From the NCBI GenBank assembly GCA_946183095.1, contig CAMHBE010000053.1:1-9787 (forward strand): a stretch of DNA of 9,787 nucleotides, read 5' to 3'. The notes under the pieces were generated by a model, which did not search any database, was not told where the DNA came from, and saw only the letters and a program-made list of their open reading frames with translations. The DNA comes from an uncultured Clostridia bacterium. Lineage in GTDB: Bacteria; Bacillota; Clostridia; Oscillospirales; Ruminococcaceae. Made by a program: the position numbers and the translations under genes. Position 1 is the stretch's first letter. Each line of letters begins with the position of its first letter. Of the stretch, positions 1-6,410 are shown piece after piece.

Positions 1-1
1 G

Positions 2-463
2 TTTTACAGAAAGCTTATCAAGGCTGCCCCGATGCACGACCTCGGAAAGATAGCGGTAGATGACAGGATCCTGCGCAAGCCGGGACGTTTCGAGCCGGAG
101 GAGTTCGAGATAATGAAGACCCACGCCGCAAAGGGCGCGGAGCTGATAACGAAGATACTTGAAGAAACGGACGACGAGCGTTTCAGGGAGATCGCCGTGA
201 ATGTCGCGCATTACCACCACGAGCGCGTTGACGGAACAGGCTATCCCGACGGGCTGAAAGGTGACGAGATACCGCTCGAAGCGCGCATCATGGCGGTGGT
301 GGATGTGTATGACGCGCTGGTCAGCAAGCGCTGCTACAAGGAAAGTATGTCTTTTGAGCAGGCTTACGGCATCATTTATGACGGCATGGGGAAGCATTTC
401 GATGCGCGGCTCAAAGACAGTTTCGTTTCCGCAAGACCCGACCTCGAAGCGTATTACAGCTGA
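2..463 (+). CDS. HD-GYP domain protein, C-terminal part (probable c-di-GMP phosphodiesterase)
   Basis: Only the 3' part of the gene is inside the window; the reading frame is open from base 2 and the start lies upstream. The visible 153 residues carry the HD-GYP signature in order: MHDLGKIAVDDRILRKPG (the HD metal-binding pair and the following conserved block), a downstream His in KTHAAKG, HHERVDGTGYPDGL (the HHE and GYP motifs), IPLEARIMAVVDVYDAL and the closing GKHFDA block. HD-GYP proteins are metal-dependent phosphodiesterases that hydrolyse cyclic di-GMP, usually in the cytoplasm and often fused to a receiver or sensor domain at the N terminus; that part is not visible here. All metal-ligand motifs appear intact, so activity is plausible. 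The frame ends in TGA. Family assignment is confident; the exact substrate and the input domain are unknown. Confidence 0.93.
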   Translation, partial: FYRKLIKAAPMHDLGKIAVDDRILRKPGRFEPEEFEIMKTHAAKGAELITKILEETDDERFREIAVNVAHYHHERVDGTGYPDGLKGDEIPLEARIMAVVDVYDALVSKRCYKESMSFEQAYGIIYDGMGKHFDARLKDSFVSARPDLEAYYS

Positions 464-510
464 CAAAGGATCTTATTACTGCGGCAATTGAATAATGATG
501 ATTTTGTTTC

Positions 511-535
511 TTCTCCTCGCCGGCGGCGGGGAGGA
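511..535 (+). terminator. GC-rich hairpin after the HD-GYP gene, possible terminator
   Basis: TTCTCCTCGCC (511-521) pairs with GGCGGGGAGGA (525-535) around a 3-nt loop, giving 11 pairs including two G-T wobbles. It lies 47 nt after the HD-GYP stop. No T-run follows directly (ATGAAACCGATATTTTG), so it is not a textbook intrinsic terminator. It may act as a 3'-end stabilising or pausing hairpin. Confidence 0.35.
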
Positions 536-592
536 ATGAAACCGATATTTTGCTGCAAAAGTAATAGCAGAGTGTATTTGTAGGCAATTTTT

Positions 593-634
593 ATATTTTG
601 TGACGAAATATGTTGTTTAATATCACGAAAATAT
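593..634. promoter_or_regulatory. Inverted repeat upstream of the receiver-gene promoter, possible operator
   Basis: ATATTTTGTGA (593-603) is complementary to TCACGAAAATAT (623-634) apart from one bulged G, with 19 nt between the arms. It ends 10 nt before the -35 box of the strong promoter at 645, a position suited to an activator or upstream site. AT-rich sequence makes chance arms likely, so this is tentative. The rest of 536-644 is AT-rich with no coding signal I can see. Confidence 0.25.
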
Positions 635-644
635 GGAAGTGTTA

Positions 645-673
645 TTGACAAATAATTTTAATGATGCTATAAT
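645..673 (+). promoter_or_regulatory. Perfect sigma-A promoter with extended -10
   Basis: TTGACA (645-650), a 17-nt spacer and TATAAT (668-673) match the sigma-70/sigma-A consensus at every base. The -10 is preceded by TGC, an extended -10 (TGn). Transcription should start near 680. A second TATAAT lies at 703-708 without a good -35. The next gene on this strand starts at 886, so the transcript would carry a leader of about 200 nt. Confidence 0.85.
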
Positions 674-679
674 TTCTCT

Positions 680-885
680 TACAGTAGCTTTTCATAGCAT
701 TGTATAATATGAACACCCGACTTTGCCGGAATTGAGAAACATGGCAGAGCATCGGTCTGCCGCTATGTATCAATGCGGTGAACCGACAGAGTGTCCTTTG
801 TGATTTTGTCGAAGTTTGTTGTTTCCGCGCTGACCGCACGCGGGATGCATCGGGTCTGCGGTATTATTCGGAAAGCGTGGTCGGT
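680..885 (+). promoter_or_regulatory. Long untranslated leader of the receiver-domain gene
   Basis: This stretch lies between the consensus promoter and the likely ATG at 886. It holds a hairpin, GGCAGA (743-748) with TCTGCC (756-761), and an imperfect direct repeat: GCATCGGTCTGCCGCTAT (749-766) recurs as GCATCGGGTCTGCGGTAT (847-864), 98 nt apart. There are only very short open frames with poor ribosome binding sites. I recognise no known riboswitch. Its length and the strength of the promoter make it a candidate regulatory leader or a small RNA. Confidence 0.35.
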
Positions 886-1371
886 ATGAGCGAAGCTGTT
901 AAAAGTTCAAATGCCAGAAACAGTCTCAGGGAAAAGATAGACCGCAGAAAAAATGAGCTTTCCGAAAGGGAGAACAGTTTTCTCTGCGGAAAACGTGTTC
1001 TTTTCGCGGAAGACGACATGACAAACGCACACCTTATGATGCGGATCCTCAGCGCAAAGGGCATTAAAGCCGAGTTCGCGAAGGACGGCAATGCCGCGAT
1101 GCAGATGTTCGCGGGAAGTGAGGAGCATTACTACGACGCGGTCATACTCGATGTGCATATGCCTGTGGTGAACGGGCACGAAGCCGCTTTTGCGATACGC
1201 TCCATGAGACGCGCGGACAGCCGCACTGTCCCGATAATCGCCGTAACTGCGTATGAAGCTGCCGAAGAAAAGGAACTGTCGCGCGAGGCGGGCATATCGG
1301 TGCATCTCACAAAGCCCGTTGACCCCTATCTGCTTTACACGACTCTCGAAGAACTCCTGCCGAGAAGCTGA
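886..1371 (+). CDS. Orphan receiver (REC) domain protein, hybrid-kinase type
   Basis: This predicts a 161-residue protein: a charged N-terminal stretch (about residues 1-33, rich in Lys, Arg and Glu, possibly helical) followed by one CheY-like receiver domain (about 35-158). The phosphorylation site residues are all present: acidic patch EDD at 42-44, phosphoacceptor Asp89 in VILDVHMP, Thr121 in VTAYEA and Lys143 in LTKPVD. The wording (HMPVVNGHEAAFAIR, PIIAVTAYEA, HLTKPVD) is that of receivers found at the end of hybrid histidine kinases. No kinase, DNA-binding or enzymatic output domain is present, so it is either a stand-alone phosphate-accepting regulator or the remnant of a larger hybrid kinase. 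I chose ATG 886 because GGAAAG lies 10 nt upstream and homology begins after it; an in-frame GTG at 778 would add 36 unconvincing residues and has no ribosome binding site. The neighbours suggest a role in c-di-GMP or chemotaxis signalling; the partner kinase is not in view. Confidence 0.85.
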   Translation: MSEAVKSSNARNSLREKIDRRKNELSERENSFLCGKRVLFAEDDMTNAHLMMRILSAKGIKAEFAKDGNAAMQMFAGSEEHYYDAVILDVHMPVVNGHEAAFAIRSMRRADSRTVPIIAVTAYEAAEEKELSREAGISVHLTKPVDPYLLYTTLEELLPRS

Positions 1372-1451
1372 ATGGCGTTTACATATATAAAACCGGATAT
1401 TGTGAGGGCTTGAACGCGCTGAAAATAATGCGGGAAATTGCAGCTTAAAAA

Positions 1452-1479
1452 TTCAAAATTGCTCGAAAAGTGCTAATAT
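1452..1479 (+). promoter_or_regulatory. Possible promoter for the chemotaxis receptor gene
   Basis: TTCAAA (1452-1457), a 16-nt spacer and TAATAT (1474-1479) preceded by TGC form a weak -35 with an extended -10. Use of this promoter would start the transcript near 1486 and leave out the left arm of the 10-bp inverted repeat at 1466-1475. No convincing sigma-D (flagellar) promoter was found in this gap. Confidence 0.25.
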
Positions 1480-1587
1480 TTCGCAAACGGTTTGAATGTA
1501 AAAATAAAAAAATCAATTTGCGGATGAACCGCAAAGCCGCTGAAAATGCACACCTACGGATATTCAAGTGTATCTCATAGCACTTTT
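1466..1587 (+). ncRNA. Candidate structured leader RNA upstream of the chemotaxis receptor
   Basis: A perfect 10-bp inverted repeat, AAAAGTGCTA (1466-1475) with TAGCACTTTT (1578-1587), encloses 102 nt and ends 20 nt before the GGAGG of the next gene. Inside, TTTGCGG (1517-1523) and CCGCAAA (1529-1535) form a 7-bp hairpin with loop ATGAA. An upstream CGCAAA (1482-1487) could pair with the same TTTGCG, and CGGTT (1488-1492) can pair with AACCG (1527-1531), so alternative folds exist. The order GCAAAC ... CGCAAAGCC resembles strings conserved in c-di-GMP-I (GEMM) riboswitches, but the spacing and the rest do not fit well. It could equally be a small palindromic insertion. Function not established. 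Confidence 0.4.
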
Positions 1588-1621
1588 ATATTATAAATCA
1601 TGATCACGGAGGAAAATGAAA

Positions 1622-3550
1622 ATGTTCAAAAAACTTGGTACCCAGATCGTGTTTATCACTGTTATCTGTATTGTTGCGGTAATAGCACTTCTGGTAACTA
1701 TCACCCTTATATCCTTCTCGGGCTACAATGACGGTGTGCTCAGGGAAAAGGCTCAGATCGGAGAAGTTGCGCTTAAGGGCGCCGTCGAGGATGAGATGTC
1801 AACGCTGGGACTTTACGAGAAGATATTCTCGGAAGATGCGGCGTTCAATGACGCTGTATCAAGGCTCGACGTTGAGGCGATGAACACCATTTACAAGAAT
1901 AATCTCGGCTCAAACCCCGACCTTTTCGGCGGTGTGGCTGACGGTTCCGGCAACATCATTTTCAAGTCCGAAAAATTCGCAATGGACGGCTTTGACTTCG
2001 GACAGGTCGCAAGAGGAAAGACGATCTCCGGTATCGTGAAGAACGGTGAAAGGCTTTGCATCATGAGTGCGTCACCCACGACGATACTCAACAATACATA
2101 CGTTTATATAGTAGGCTTCCTGCTCAGCGCTCAGGATTACCTCGATGACTGCAAGAAAGCGTCCTCCTGCGATGTTACTATATTCAGCGGCAATGTGAGA
2201 TTTGCTACCACCCTCGGTTCCAATCTTCTCGGGACCACGATGGCTCCCAACATCGAACAGGTCGTTCTCAACGGCAATCAGGATTATTCCGGTCAGGCAA
2301 CGTTAAACAACAAGCCCTACTATGTTTACTACTCCCCCATGGTGGACTATGAGGGAAAACCTGTAGGTGCTTACTTTGCAGGCTTTGACTCGACCGTATC
2401 CGACACGGAATTTACTACAATTACGATCCTTGCAATAGTTATCGGTGTCGTAGGCGCTGTAGGTGTAGCTTTATTCCTTCTCATATTCTGCAGAGTTCGC
2501 GTTTCCGTTCCGCTCAAGTACGCCGAAGAATACGCGAACGAGATGCTTGCCGGTCAGCTTGCAACTACCAATGTGACATACAAGTTCGCCGATGATGAAG
2601 TCGGCAGATTCGTAGAAGTCCTCAGAAGCGCCAAACGCGGTATGAACGACGTTGTCGGGGATTCTTCGAGGATACTCCAGGCAATGGCGGACGGCGACTT
2701 TACAGAGACACCTTCCGTAAAGTACCCCGGTGTGTTTGAGGATATCGAGAAGAACATCATTAAGATAGAAGATGACCTCGGCAATACCCTCAGCCAGATG
2801 AATATGTCCTCCGATGAGGTGCTCACAGGCTCCAACCAGATGGCGGAAGGTTCACAGTCTCTCGCAGACGGTACCACACGTCAGGCATCGGCTATCGAAG
2901 AGATATCCGCGACTATCCACGAGGTTTCCGACCAGATCTCCAATACCGCGCAGAATGCGGCAAAGGCAGGCGACCTTTCCAAGAGCACTCAGGACAAGGT
3001 AAATCAGCAGGATACCGAGATACAGAACATGGTCGCGGCAATGAACGAGATCAGCGACACATCCAAGGAGATCGAGAAGATCATCAAGACTATCGAAGAT
3101 ATTTCGTTCCAGACAAACATCCTTGCGCTGAATGCGGCTGTTGAGGCTGCCCGTGCAGGTGACGCCGGCAAGGGCTTCGCAGTCGTAGCCGATGAAGTCC
3201 GCAACCTTGCGAACAAGTCCGCAGAGGCAGCAAAGAGCACATCCTCGCTCATCACCGCTTCTATCGACGCTGTTGACAAGGGCAGCAAGATTGCGCTCGC
3301 TACCGCAGAGTCGATGAAGGAAGTCAAGGAAATGTCCTCGCAGACAGCCGACCTCATTTCCGAGATCGCGTCTGCAAGTGCGGAACAAAACGAGTCTATC
3401 CGTCAGATCAATACCGGCGTAGAGCAGATATCTCAGGTAATACAGACAAACTCCGCTACTGCGGAAGAAACTGCCGCATCCTGCGAAGAGCTTTCCGGTC
3501 AGTCCAGACTGCTCAAGGATCAGGTGGCGCGTTTCAAGATCAACGCTTAA
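1622..3550 (+). CDS. Methyl-accepting chemotaxis protein (Cache sensor, HAMP, MCP signalling domain)
   Basis: This is a 642-residue membrane chemoreceptor that senses an external ligand and controls the CheA kinase. In order: TM1 about 8-31; an extracellular sensor of about 230 residues whose end ([20 protein letters not shown]) looks like a single-Cache domain; TM2 about 266-290; HAMP about 291-343; a second HAMP-like segment with [10 protein letters not shown] about 350-390; then a long coiled-coil signalling domain to the end. The conserved hairpin tip is visible at about 488-533 ([37 protein letters not shown]). There is no C-terminal receptor-tethering pentapeptide. I chose ATG 1622 because GGAGG at 1608-1612 is 9 nt away; the in-frame ATG at 1616 is only 3 nt from it and would add two residues. 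A terminator follows the gene, so it ends a transcription unit. The ligand cannot be told from sequence, and no che or flagellar gene is in the window. Confidence 0.95.
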   Translation: MFKKLGTQIVFITVICIVAVIALLVTITLISFSGYNDGVLREKAQIGEVALKGAVEDEMSTLGLYEKIFSEDAAFNDAVSRLDVEAMNTIYKNNLGSNPDLFGGVADGSGNIIFKSEKFAMDGFDFGQVARGKTISGIVKNGERLCIMSASPTTILNNTYVYIVGFLLSAQDYLDDCKKASSCDVTIFSGNVRFATTLGSNLLGTTMAPNIEQVVLNGNQDYSGQATLNNKPYYVYYSPMVDYEGKPVGAYFAGFDSTVSDTEFTTITILAIVIGVVGAVGVALFLLIFCRVRVSVPLKYAEEYANEMLAGQLATTNVTYKFADDEVGRFVEVLRSAKRGMNDVVGDSSRILQAMADGDFTETPSVKYPGVFEDIEKNIIKIEDDLGNTLSQMNMSSDEVLTGSNQMAEGSQSLADGTTRQASAIEEISATIHEVSDQISNTAQNAAKAGDLSKSTQDKVNQQDTEIQNMVAAMNEISDTSKEIEKIIKTIEDISFQTNILALNAAVEAARAGDAGKGFAVVADEVRNLANKSAEAAKSTSSLITASIDAVDKGSKIALATAESMKEVKEMSSQTADLISEIASASAEQNESIRQINTGVEQISQVIQTNSATAEETAASCEELSGQSRLLKDQVARFKINA

Positions 3551-3586
3551 ATCATCGATCTCATTGCTTCAATTTTGTCATCCTGA

Positions 3587-3628
3587 CAAGAACTCCCGTT
3601 TGTTTATGCAAGCGGGAGTTCTTGATTT
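3587..3628 (+). terminator. Strong intrinsic terminator after the chemotaxis receptor gene
   Basis: CAAGAACTCCCGTTTG (3587-3602) pairs with CAAGCGGGAGTTCTTG (3609-3624) around the 6-nt loop TTTATG: 16 pairs with a single T-G wobble. ATTTT follows directly. It lies 36 nt after the receptor stop codon and separates the signalling block from the iron block. Confidence 0.88.
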
Positions 3629-3636
3629 TGCGGATA

Positions 3637-3673
3637 TTTGTGCAAACTGACAGTTTTGTGCATACTTTGTATG
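3637..3673. promoter_or_regulatory. Twin palindromes upstream of the feoAB promoter, candidate operator
   Basis: AAACTG-A-CAGTTT (3644-3656) and CATAC-TTT-GTATG (3661-3673) are both perfect palindromes, with centres 17 bp apart. The first is flanked by two direct copies of TTTGTGCA (3637-3644 and 3655-3662), 18 bp apart. The block ends 5 bp before the -35 box of the feoAB promoter. It does not match the classical Fur box or the DtxR/IdeR box. Location suggests a metal- or redox-responsive regulator, but that is inference. Confidence 0.4.
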
Positions 3674-3678
3674 TTCGG

Positions 3679-3707
3679 TTGACTTTTTTCTTTGTTTGGT
3701 GTAAAAT
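3679..3707 (+). promoter_or_regulatory. Sigma-A promoter of feoAB
   Basis: TTGACT (3679-3684), a 17-nt spacer and TAAAAT (3702-3707) each match the consensus at 5 of 6 positions. Transcription should begin near 3714, leaving a leader of about 50 nt before the ATG at 3765. The ribosome binding site GGGAG (3754-3758) is 6 nt from the start. Confidence 0.78.
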
Positions 3708-3764
3708 AAATTAAGTCTGTAAAAACAATGCGTAATTATAATAAAGATCAAGTGGGAGCATGAA

Positions 3765-6107
3765 ATGTCACTTCTGAAAGAAATACACCCCGGCGAGACA
3801 GTCCGTGTCGAGAAGATAAACGGTACAGGAGCACTGCGTCAGCATTTCCTCGATATGGGAATAATCCCCGGCATCGAAATGACGGTGGTGCAGCTCGCGC
3901 CTATGGGCGACCCTATGGAGCTTCGCCTGCGCGGGTATGAGCTGACACTGCGCCTTGAAGACGCGGGGGAGATAGAAGTCTGTCCCGTGCAGGAAAAGAA
4001 AGAGCCGATACACGCGAAAGTAAAACGCAGAGTCAAGGAACATCCCGGTCTCGGCGAGGGCGGACGTTTCCACGCGAAAGGCAGCGGCGACCCGCTCCCG
4101 GACGGCACTGTTATGAAATTCGCGCTCGTGGGCAACCAGAACAGCGGCAAGACCACACTGTTCAACCGCCTGACCGGAGCGAGACAGCACGTCGGGAATT
4201 TCCCCGGCGTCACCGTTGACCGCAAGGACGGCACAATAAAGGGGCATCCCGATACCGTGATAACCGACCTGCCGGGGATCTACTCCATGTCGCCGTACAG
4301 CAGCGAGGAGATAGTTTCCCGCAGCTTCGTGCTTGACGAAAAGCCACACGCGATAATCAACATTGTGGACTCCACCAACATCGAGCGCAATATGTACCTT
4401 ACGATGCAGCTGCTCGAAATGGAGATACCCATGGTCGTTGCGCTCAACATGATGGATGAGCTGACATCGAACGGCGGCGGTATCGACATAAACGCCATGG
4501 AGGAGAAGCTTGGGGTGCCTGTGGTGCCGATATCCGCGGCAAAGAACGAGGGCGTTGACGAGCTTGTGGAACACGCCATACATATCGCGCACTATCAGGA
4601 GAAGCCGATGCGGCAGGACTTCTGCGGCAGGAACGACAACGGCGGCGCTGTGCATCGCTGTCTTCACGGCATCTGTCACCTGATAGAGGATCACGCCGAG
4701 AAAGCGGGAATACCGCTGCGGTTCGCGGCAAGCAAGGTGATAGAGGGGGATCCTCTCGTTATCACGGCGCTCGACCTCGACCGCAACGAAGTGGAAAGTA
4801 TCGAGCACATGATACTGCAAATGGAGAAGGAGCGCGGACTTGACCGCAGTGCAGCCATTGCGGATATGCGCTATTCATTCATCACGGAGCTCAGCGCCGC
4901 GGCTGTCACGAAGCCTACCGAGAGCCGTGAGCACATCCGCAGCCGCAGGATAGACAAGCTGCTGACGGGAAAGTTCACCGCTATCCCGATGTTCATACTG
5001 ATAATGGGGCTTATCTCGTGGCTTACGTTCGGAGTAATCGGGGCGTGGCTGCAGGAGCTGCTGGAGGGCGGCATAGATGCGCTGACAGGACTTGTTGACG
5101 AAGCGCTCACCCATGCCGACGTGAACGAGGTCATACACGGGCTTATCGTTGACGGCATTTTCGCGGGCGTTGGCAGCGTCCTCAGCTTCCTGCCGATAAT
5201 CATAACATTGTTCTTTTTCCTGTCGCTGCTCGAAGACAGCGGCTACATCGCCCGTGTGGCGTTCTTCATGGACAAGATACTGCGAAAGATAGGACTTTCG
5301 GGGCGCAGCATCGTCCCCATGCTGATCGGATTCGGCTGTTCGGTGCCCGCCGTAATGGCGACGCGCACGCTGTCGAGCGAACGTGACCGACGCATGACGA
5401 TACTGCTTACACCGTTCATGAGCTGCACGGCGAAGATGCCGATATACACGTTCTTTGCGGTGGCATTTTTCCCCGATATAAGCTGGCTGGTGGTGATAGG
5501 TCTGTACCTGCTCGGCATCATTGTCGGCATACTCGCCGCGCTGCTGTACAAGAACACGGTGTTCAGGGGCGAGCCTGTGCCGTTCGTCATGGAGCTGCCG
5601 AACTACCGCCTTCCGGGTGCGGGCAACGTACTGCGGCTGCTGTGGGAAAAGGCGAAGGACTTTTTGCAGCGTGCATTCTCTGTCATTTTCATAGCTACCG
5701 TGGTGATATGGTTCCTCAAGAGTTTCGACCTGCATCTTGCCATGACGGCGGATCCAGAGAACAGTATCCTTGCGGCGATAGCCGGCATCTTCTCGCCGAT
5801 AATGCAGCCGATAGGACTGGGCGACTGGCGTATGTTGGTATCTCTCGTCAGCGGCTTTCTTGCAAAGGAGAGCGTCGTATCGTCCTTTGAGGTGCTGTAC
5901 CCCGCAGGCGTTACCGCCGCCGTATCTGCGCTGTCGGCAGCCTGTATGCTCGTCTATTCGCTGCTGTACACCCCCTGTGTCGCTGCCGTTGCGGCTATCC
6001 GCCGTGAACTCGGCATGAAGTGGGCAGCCGCCGTCGTCCTGTGGCAGTGCGCCATAGCATGGTTAGCCGCCCTCATAGTGCATCTGATAGGGTCGGTGCT
6101 CGGTTAA
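3765..6107 (+). CDS. feoB: FeoA-FeoB fusion, ferrous iron transporter
   Basis: This 780-residue protein imports Fe(II) across the cytoplasmic membrane. Residues 1-72 form a complete FeoA (SH3-like) domain (HFLDMGIIPG, LRLRGYELTLRLEDA), which in many bacteria is a separate small protein. After a polar linker comes the FeoB G domain: G1 GNQNSGKT 123-130, G2 Thr150 in GVTVD, G3 DLPG 168-171, G4 NMMD 228-231 and G5 SAAK 257-260. A helical spacer follows, then the membrane domain from about 404, with the conserved GCSVPA (Cys525), SCTAKMP (Cys554) and FLAKESVVSSFEVLY near 698-712. No key motif is missing, so it should be functional. It is driven by its own promoter with candidate operators. A Cys-rich FeoB-associated protein and a permease follow after a repeat island. 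The second half of the gene is full length; the fusion itself is known among Firmicutes. Confidence 0.97.
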   Translation: MSLLKEIHPGETVRVEKINGTGALRQHFLDMGIIPGIEMTVVQLAPMGDPMELRLRGYELTLRLEDAGEIEVCPVQEKKEPIHAKVKRRVKEHPGLGEGGRFHAKGSGDPLPDGTVMKFALVGNQNSGKTTLFNRLTGARQHVGNFPGVTVDRKDGTIKGHPDTVITDLPGIYSMSPYSSEEIVSRSFVLDEKPHAIINIVDSTNIERNMYLTMQLLEMEIPMVVALNMMDELTSNGGGIDINAMEEKLGVPVVPISAAKNEGVDELVEHAIHIAHYQEKPMRQDFCGRNDNGGAVHRCLHGICHLIEDHAEKAGIPLRFAASKVIEGDPLVITALDLDRNEVESIEHMILQMEKERGLDRSAAIADMRYSFITELSAAAVTKPTESREHIRSRRIDKLLTGKFTAIPMFILIMGLISWLTFGVIGAWLQELLEGGIDALTGLVDEALTHADVNEVIHGLIVDGIFAGVGSVLSFLPIIITLFFFLSLLEDSGYIARVAFFMDKILRKIGLSGRSIVPMLIGFGCSVPAVMATRTLSSERDRRMTILLTPFMSCTAKMPIYTFFAVAFFPDISWLVVIGLYLLGIIVGILAALLYKNTVFRGEPVPFVMELPNYRLPGAGNVLRLLWEKAKDFLQRAFSVIFIATVVIWFLKSFDLHLAMTADPENSILAAIAGIFSPIMQPIGLGDWRMLVSLVSGFLAKESVVSSFEVLYPAGVTAAVSALSAACMLVYSLLYTPCVAAVAAIRRELGMKWAAAVVLWQCAIAWLAALIVHLIGSVLG

Positions 6108-6113
6108 GACGTT

Positions 6114-6195
6114 GTGCAGCGGCGCGTTCGCGCTGTCCTTGCAGACGGCACGAGGGCTTGCGCAGCCCTCGACCTGCGGCAGCGTGGCGCTGCAC
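6114..6195 (-). repeat. 82-bp structured repeat, copy 1 (inverted orientation)
   Basis: This copy begins 6 nt after the feoB stop. Its first 22 bases are identical to 9766-9787 and are the exact reverse complement of 6358-6379. The ends GTGCAGCG and CGCTGCAC can close an outer stem. Inside is a perfect 8-bp hairpin, CGAGGGCT-TGCGC-AGCCCTCG (6151-6171). Read on the minus strand it aligns end to end with copy 2, differing by paired changes in the stems. I set the orientation to minus so that all copies are described in the sense of copy 2; which strand is functional is not known. Confidence 0.88.
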
Positions 6196-6214
6196 CCATA
6201 TTTTATTATTTTTT
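6114..6214 (+). terminator. Possible feoAB terminator formed by repeat copy 1 plus a T-rich tail
   Basis: The hairpin-forming repeat is followed within 6 nt by TTTTATTATTTTTT (6201-6214). A GC-rich fold with a T-run just behind a stop codon is the layout of an intrinsic terminator. The T-run is interrupted, and the fold is branched, so efficiency may be partial, allowing some readthrough into the downstream genes. Confidence 0.45.
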
Positions 6215-6254
6215 CAGAAATCTATGCTTTACGAACATACATCACGTTATTTCT

Positions 6255-6282
6255 TTGACTGTTTATTGTGTGGCAGTATTGA
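6255..6282 (+). promoter_or_regulatory. Possible promoter for the small Cys-rich gene and permease
   Basis: TTGACT (6255-6260), a 16-nt spacer and TATTGA (6277-6282) give a good -35 but a weak -10 (3 of 6). Transcription from here would start near 6289, so repeat copy 2 would form the 5' leader of the downstream genes. Readthrough from feoAB is the alternative. Confidence 0.3.
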
Positions 6283-6299
6283 TGTTCTGGATCTTTCCG

Positions 6300-6379
6300 G
6301 TGCAGCGTCAGGCTGCCGCAAGTCCAGAGCGCGCAGCTCTGGTCCCGGCTGGAAAGCCAGCGCGAACGCGCCGCTGCAC
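6300..6379 (+). repeat. 80-bp structured repeat, copy 2
   Basis: Outer arms GTGCAGCG (6300-6307) and CGCTGCAC (6372-6379) match those of copy 1. Hairpin A is CCAGAGC-GCGCA-GCTCTGG, against CGAGGGCT-GCGCA-AGCCCTCG in copy 1 read on the minus strand: same loop, compensating stem changes and loss of one whole pair. Hairpin B is GGCT-GGAA-AGCC against GTCT-GCAA-GGAC, both with GNRA-type loops. The last 22 bases are identical in both copies. The copy ends 31 nt before the next ATG. Confidence 0.88.
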
Positions 6380-6410
6380 CACCTGTCTGAACTCACTGGG
6401 AGTGACTGTT

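Larger units (their letters stand above)
6114..6379. repeat. 266-bp composite of two inverted repeat copies, MITE-like
   Basis: Two 80-82 bp repeat copies lie head to head around a 104-bp AT-rich core (6196-6299), giving 22-bp perfect terminal inverted repeats. The overall form resembles a miniature inverted-repeat element, but I see no clear target-site duplication (flanks ACGTT and CACCT) and no transposase. A solitary third copy at 9766 argues that the 80-bp unit itself is the repeated element. The core has no convincing gene; it holds a possible promoter at 6255. Confidence 0.55.

Noticed and set aside
741..803. 20-residue upstream open frame with CGEPTEC
   Set aside because: Poor ribosome binding site, overlaps a hairpin, and too short to judge from one sequence.
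778..885. N-terminal extension of the receiver protein from an in-frame GTG
   Set aside because: No ribosome binding site before the GTG, the 36 added residues do not resemble a domain, and the region overlaps a leader with hairpin and direct-repeat structure.
1482..1538. Firm call of a c-di-GMP-I (GEMM) riboswitch
   Set aside because: Only the GCAAAC and CGCAAAGCC strings match; the spacer length, tetraloop and downstream helix do not, so it is kept as a candidate structured leader only.
6114..6379. tRNA or tRNA-like gene suggested by the cloverleaf-like fold
   Set aside because: No anticodon arm of the right size, no T-loop or D-loop consensus and no CCA end; several copies in opposite orientations indicate a repeat.
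6114..6410. Long open frame running through both repeats in frame with the Cys-rich protein
   Set aside because: It is open only because the repeats are GC-rich; the ribosome binding site, membrane helix and family match all start at 6411.
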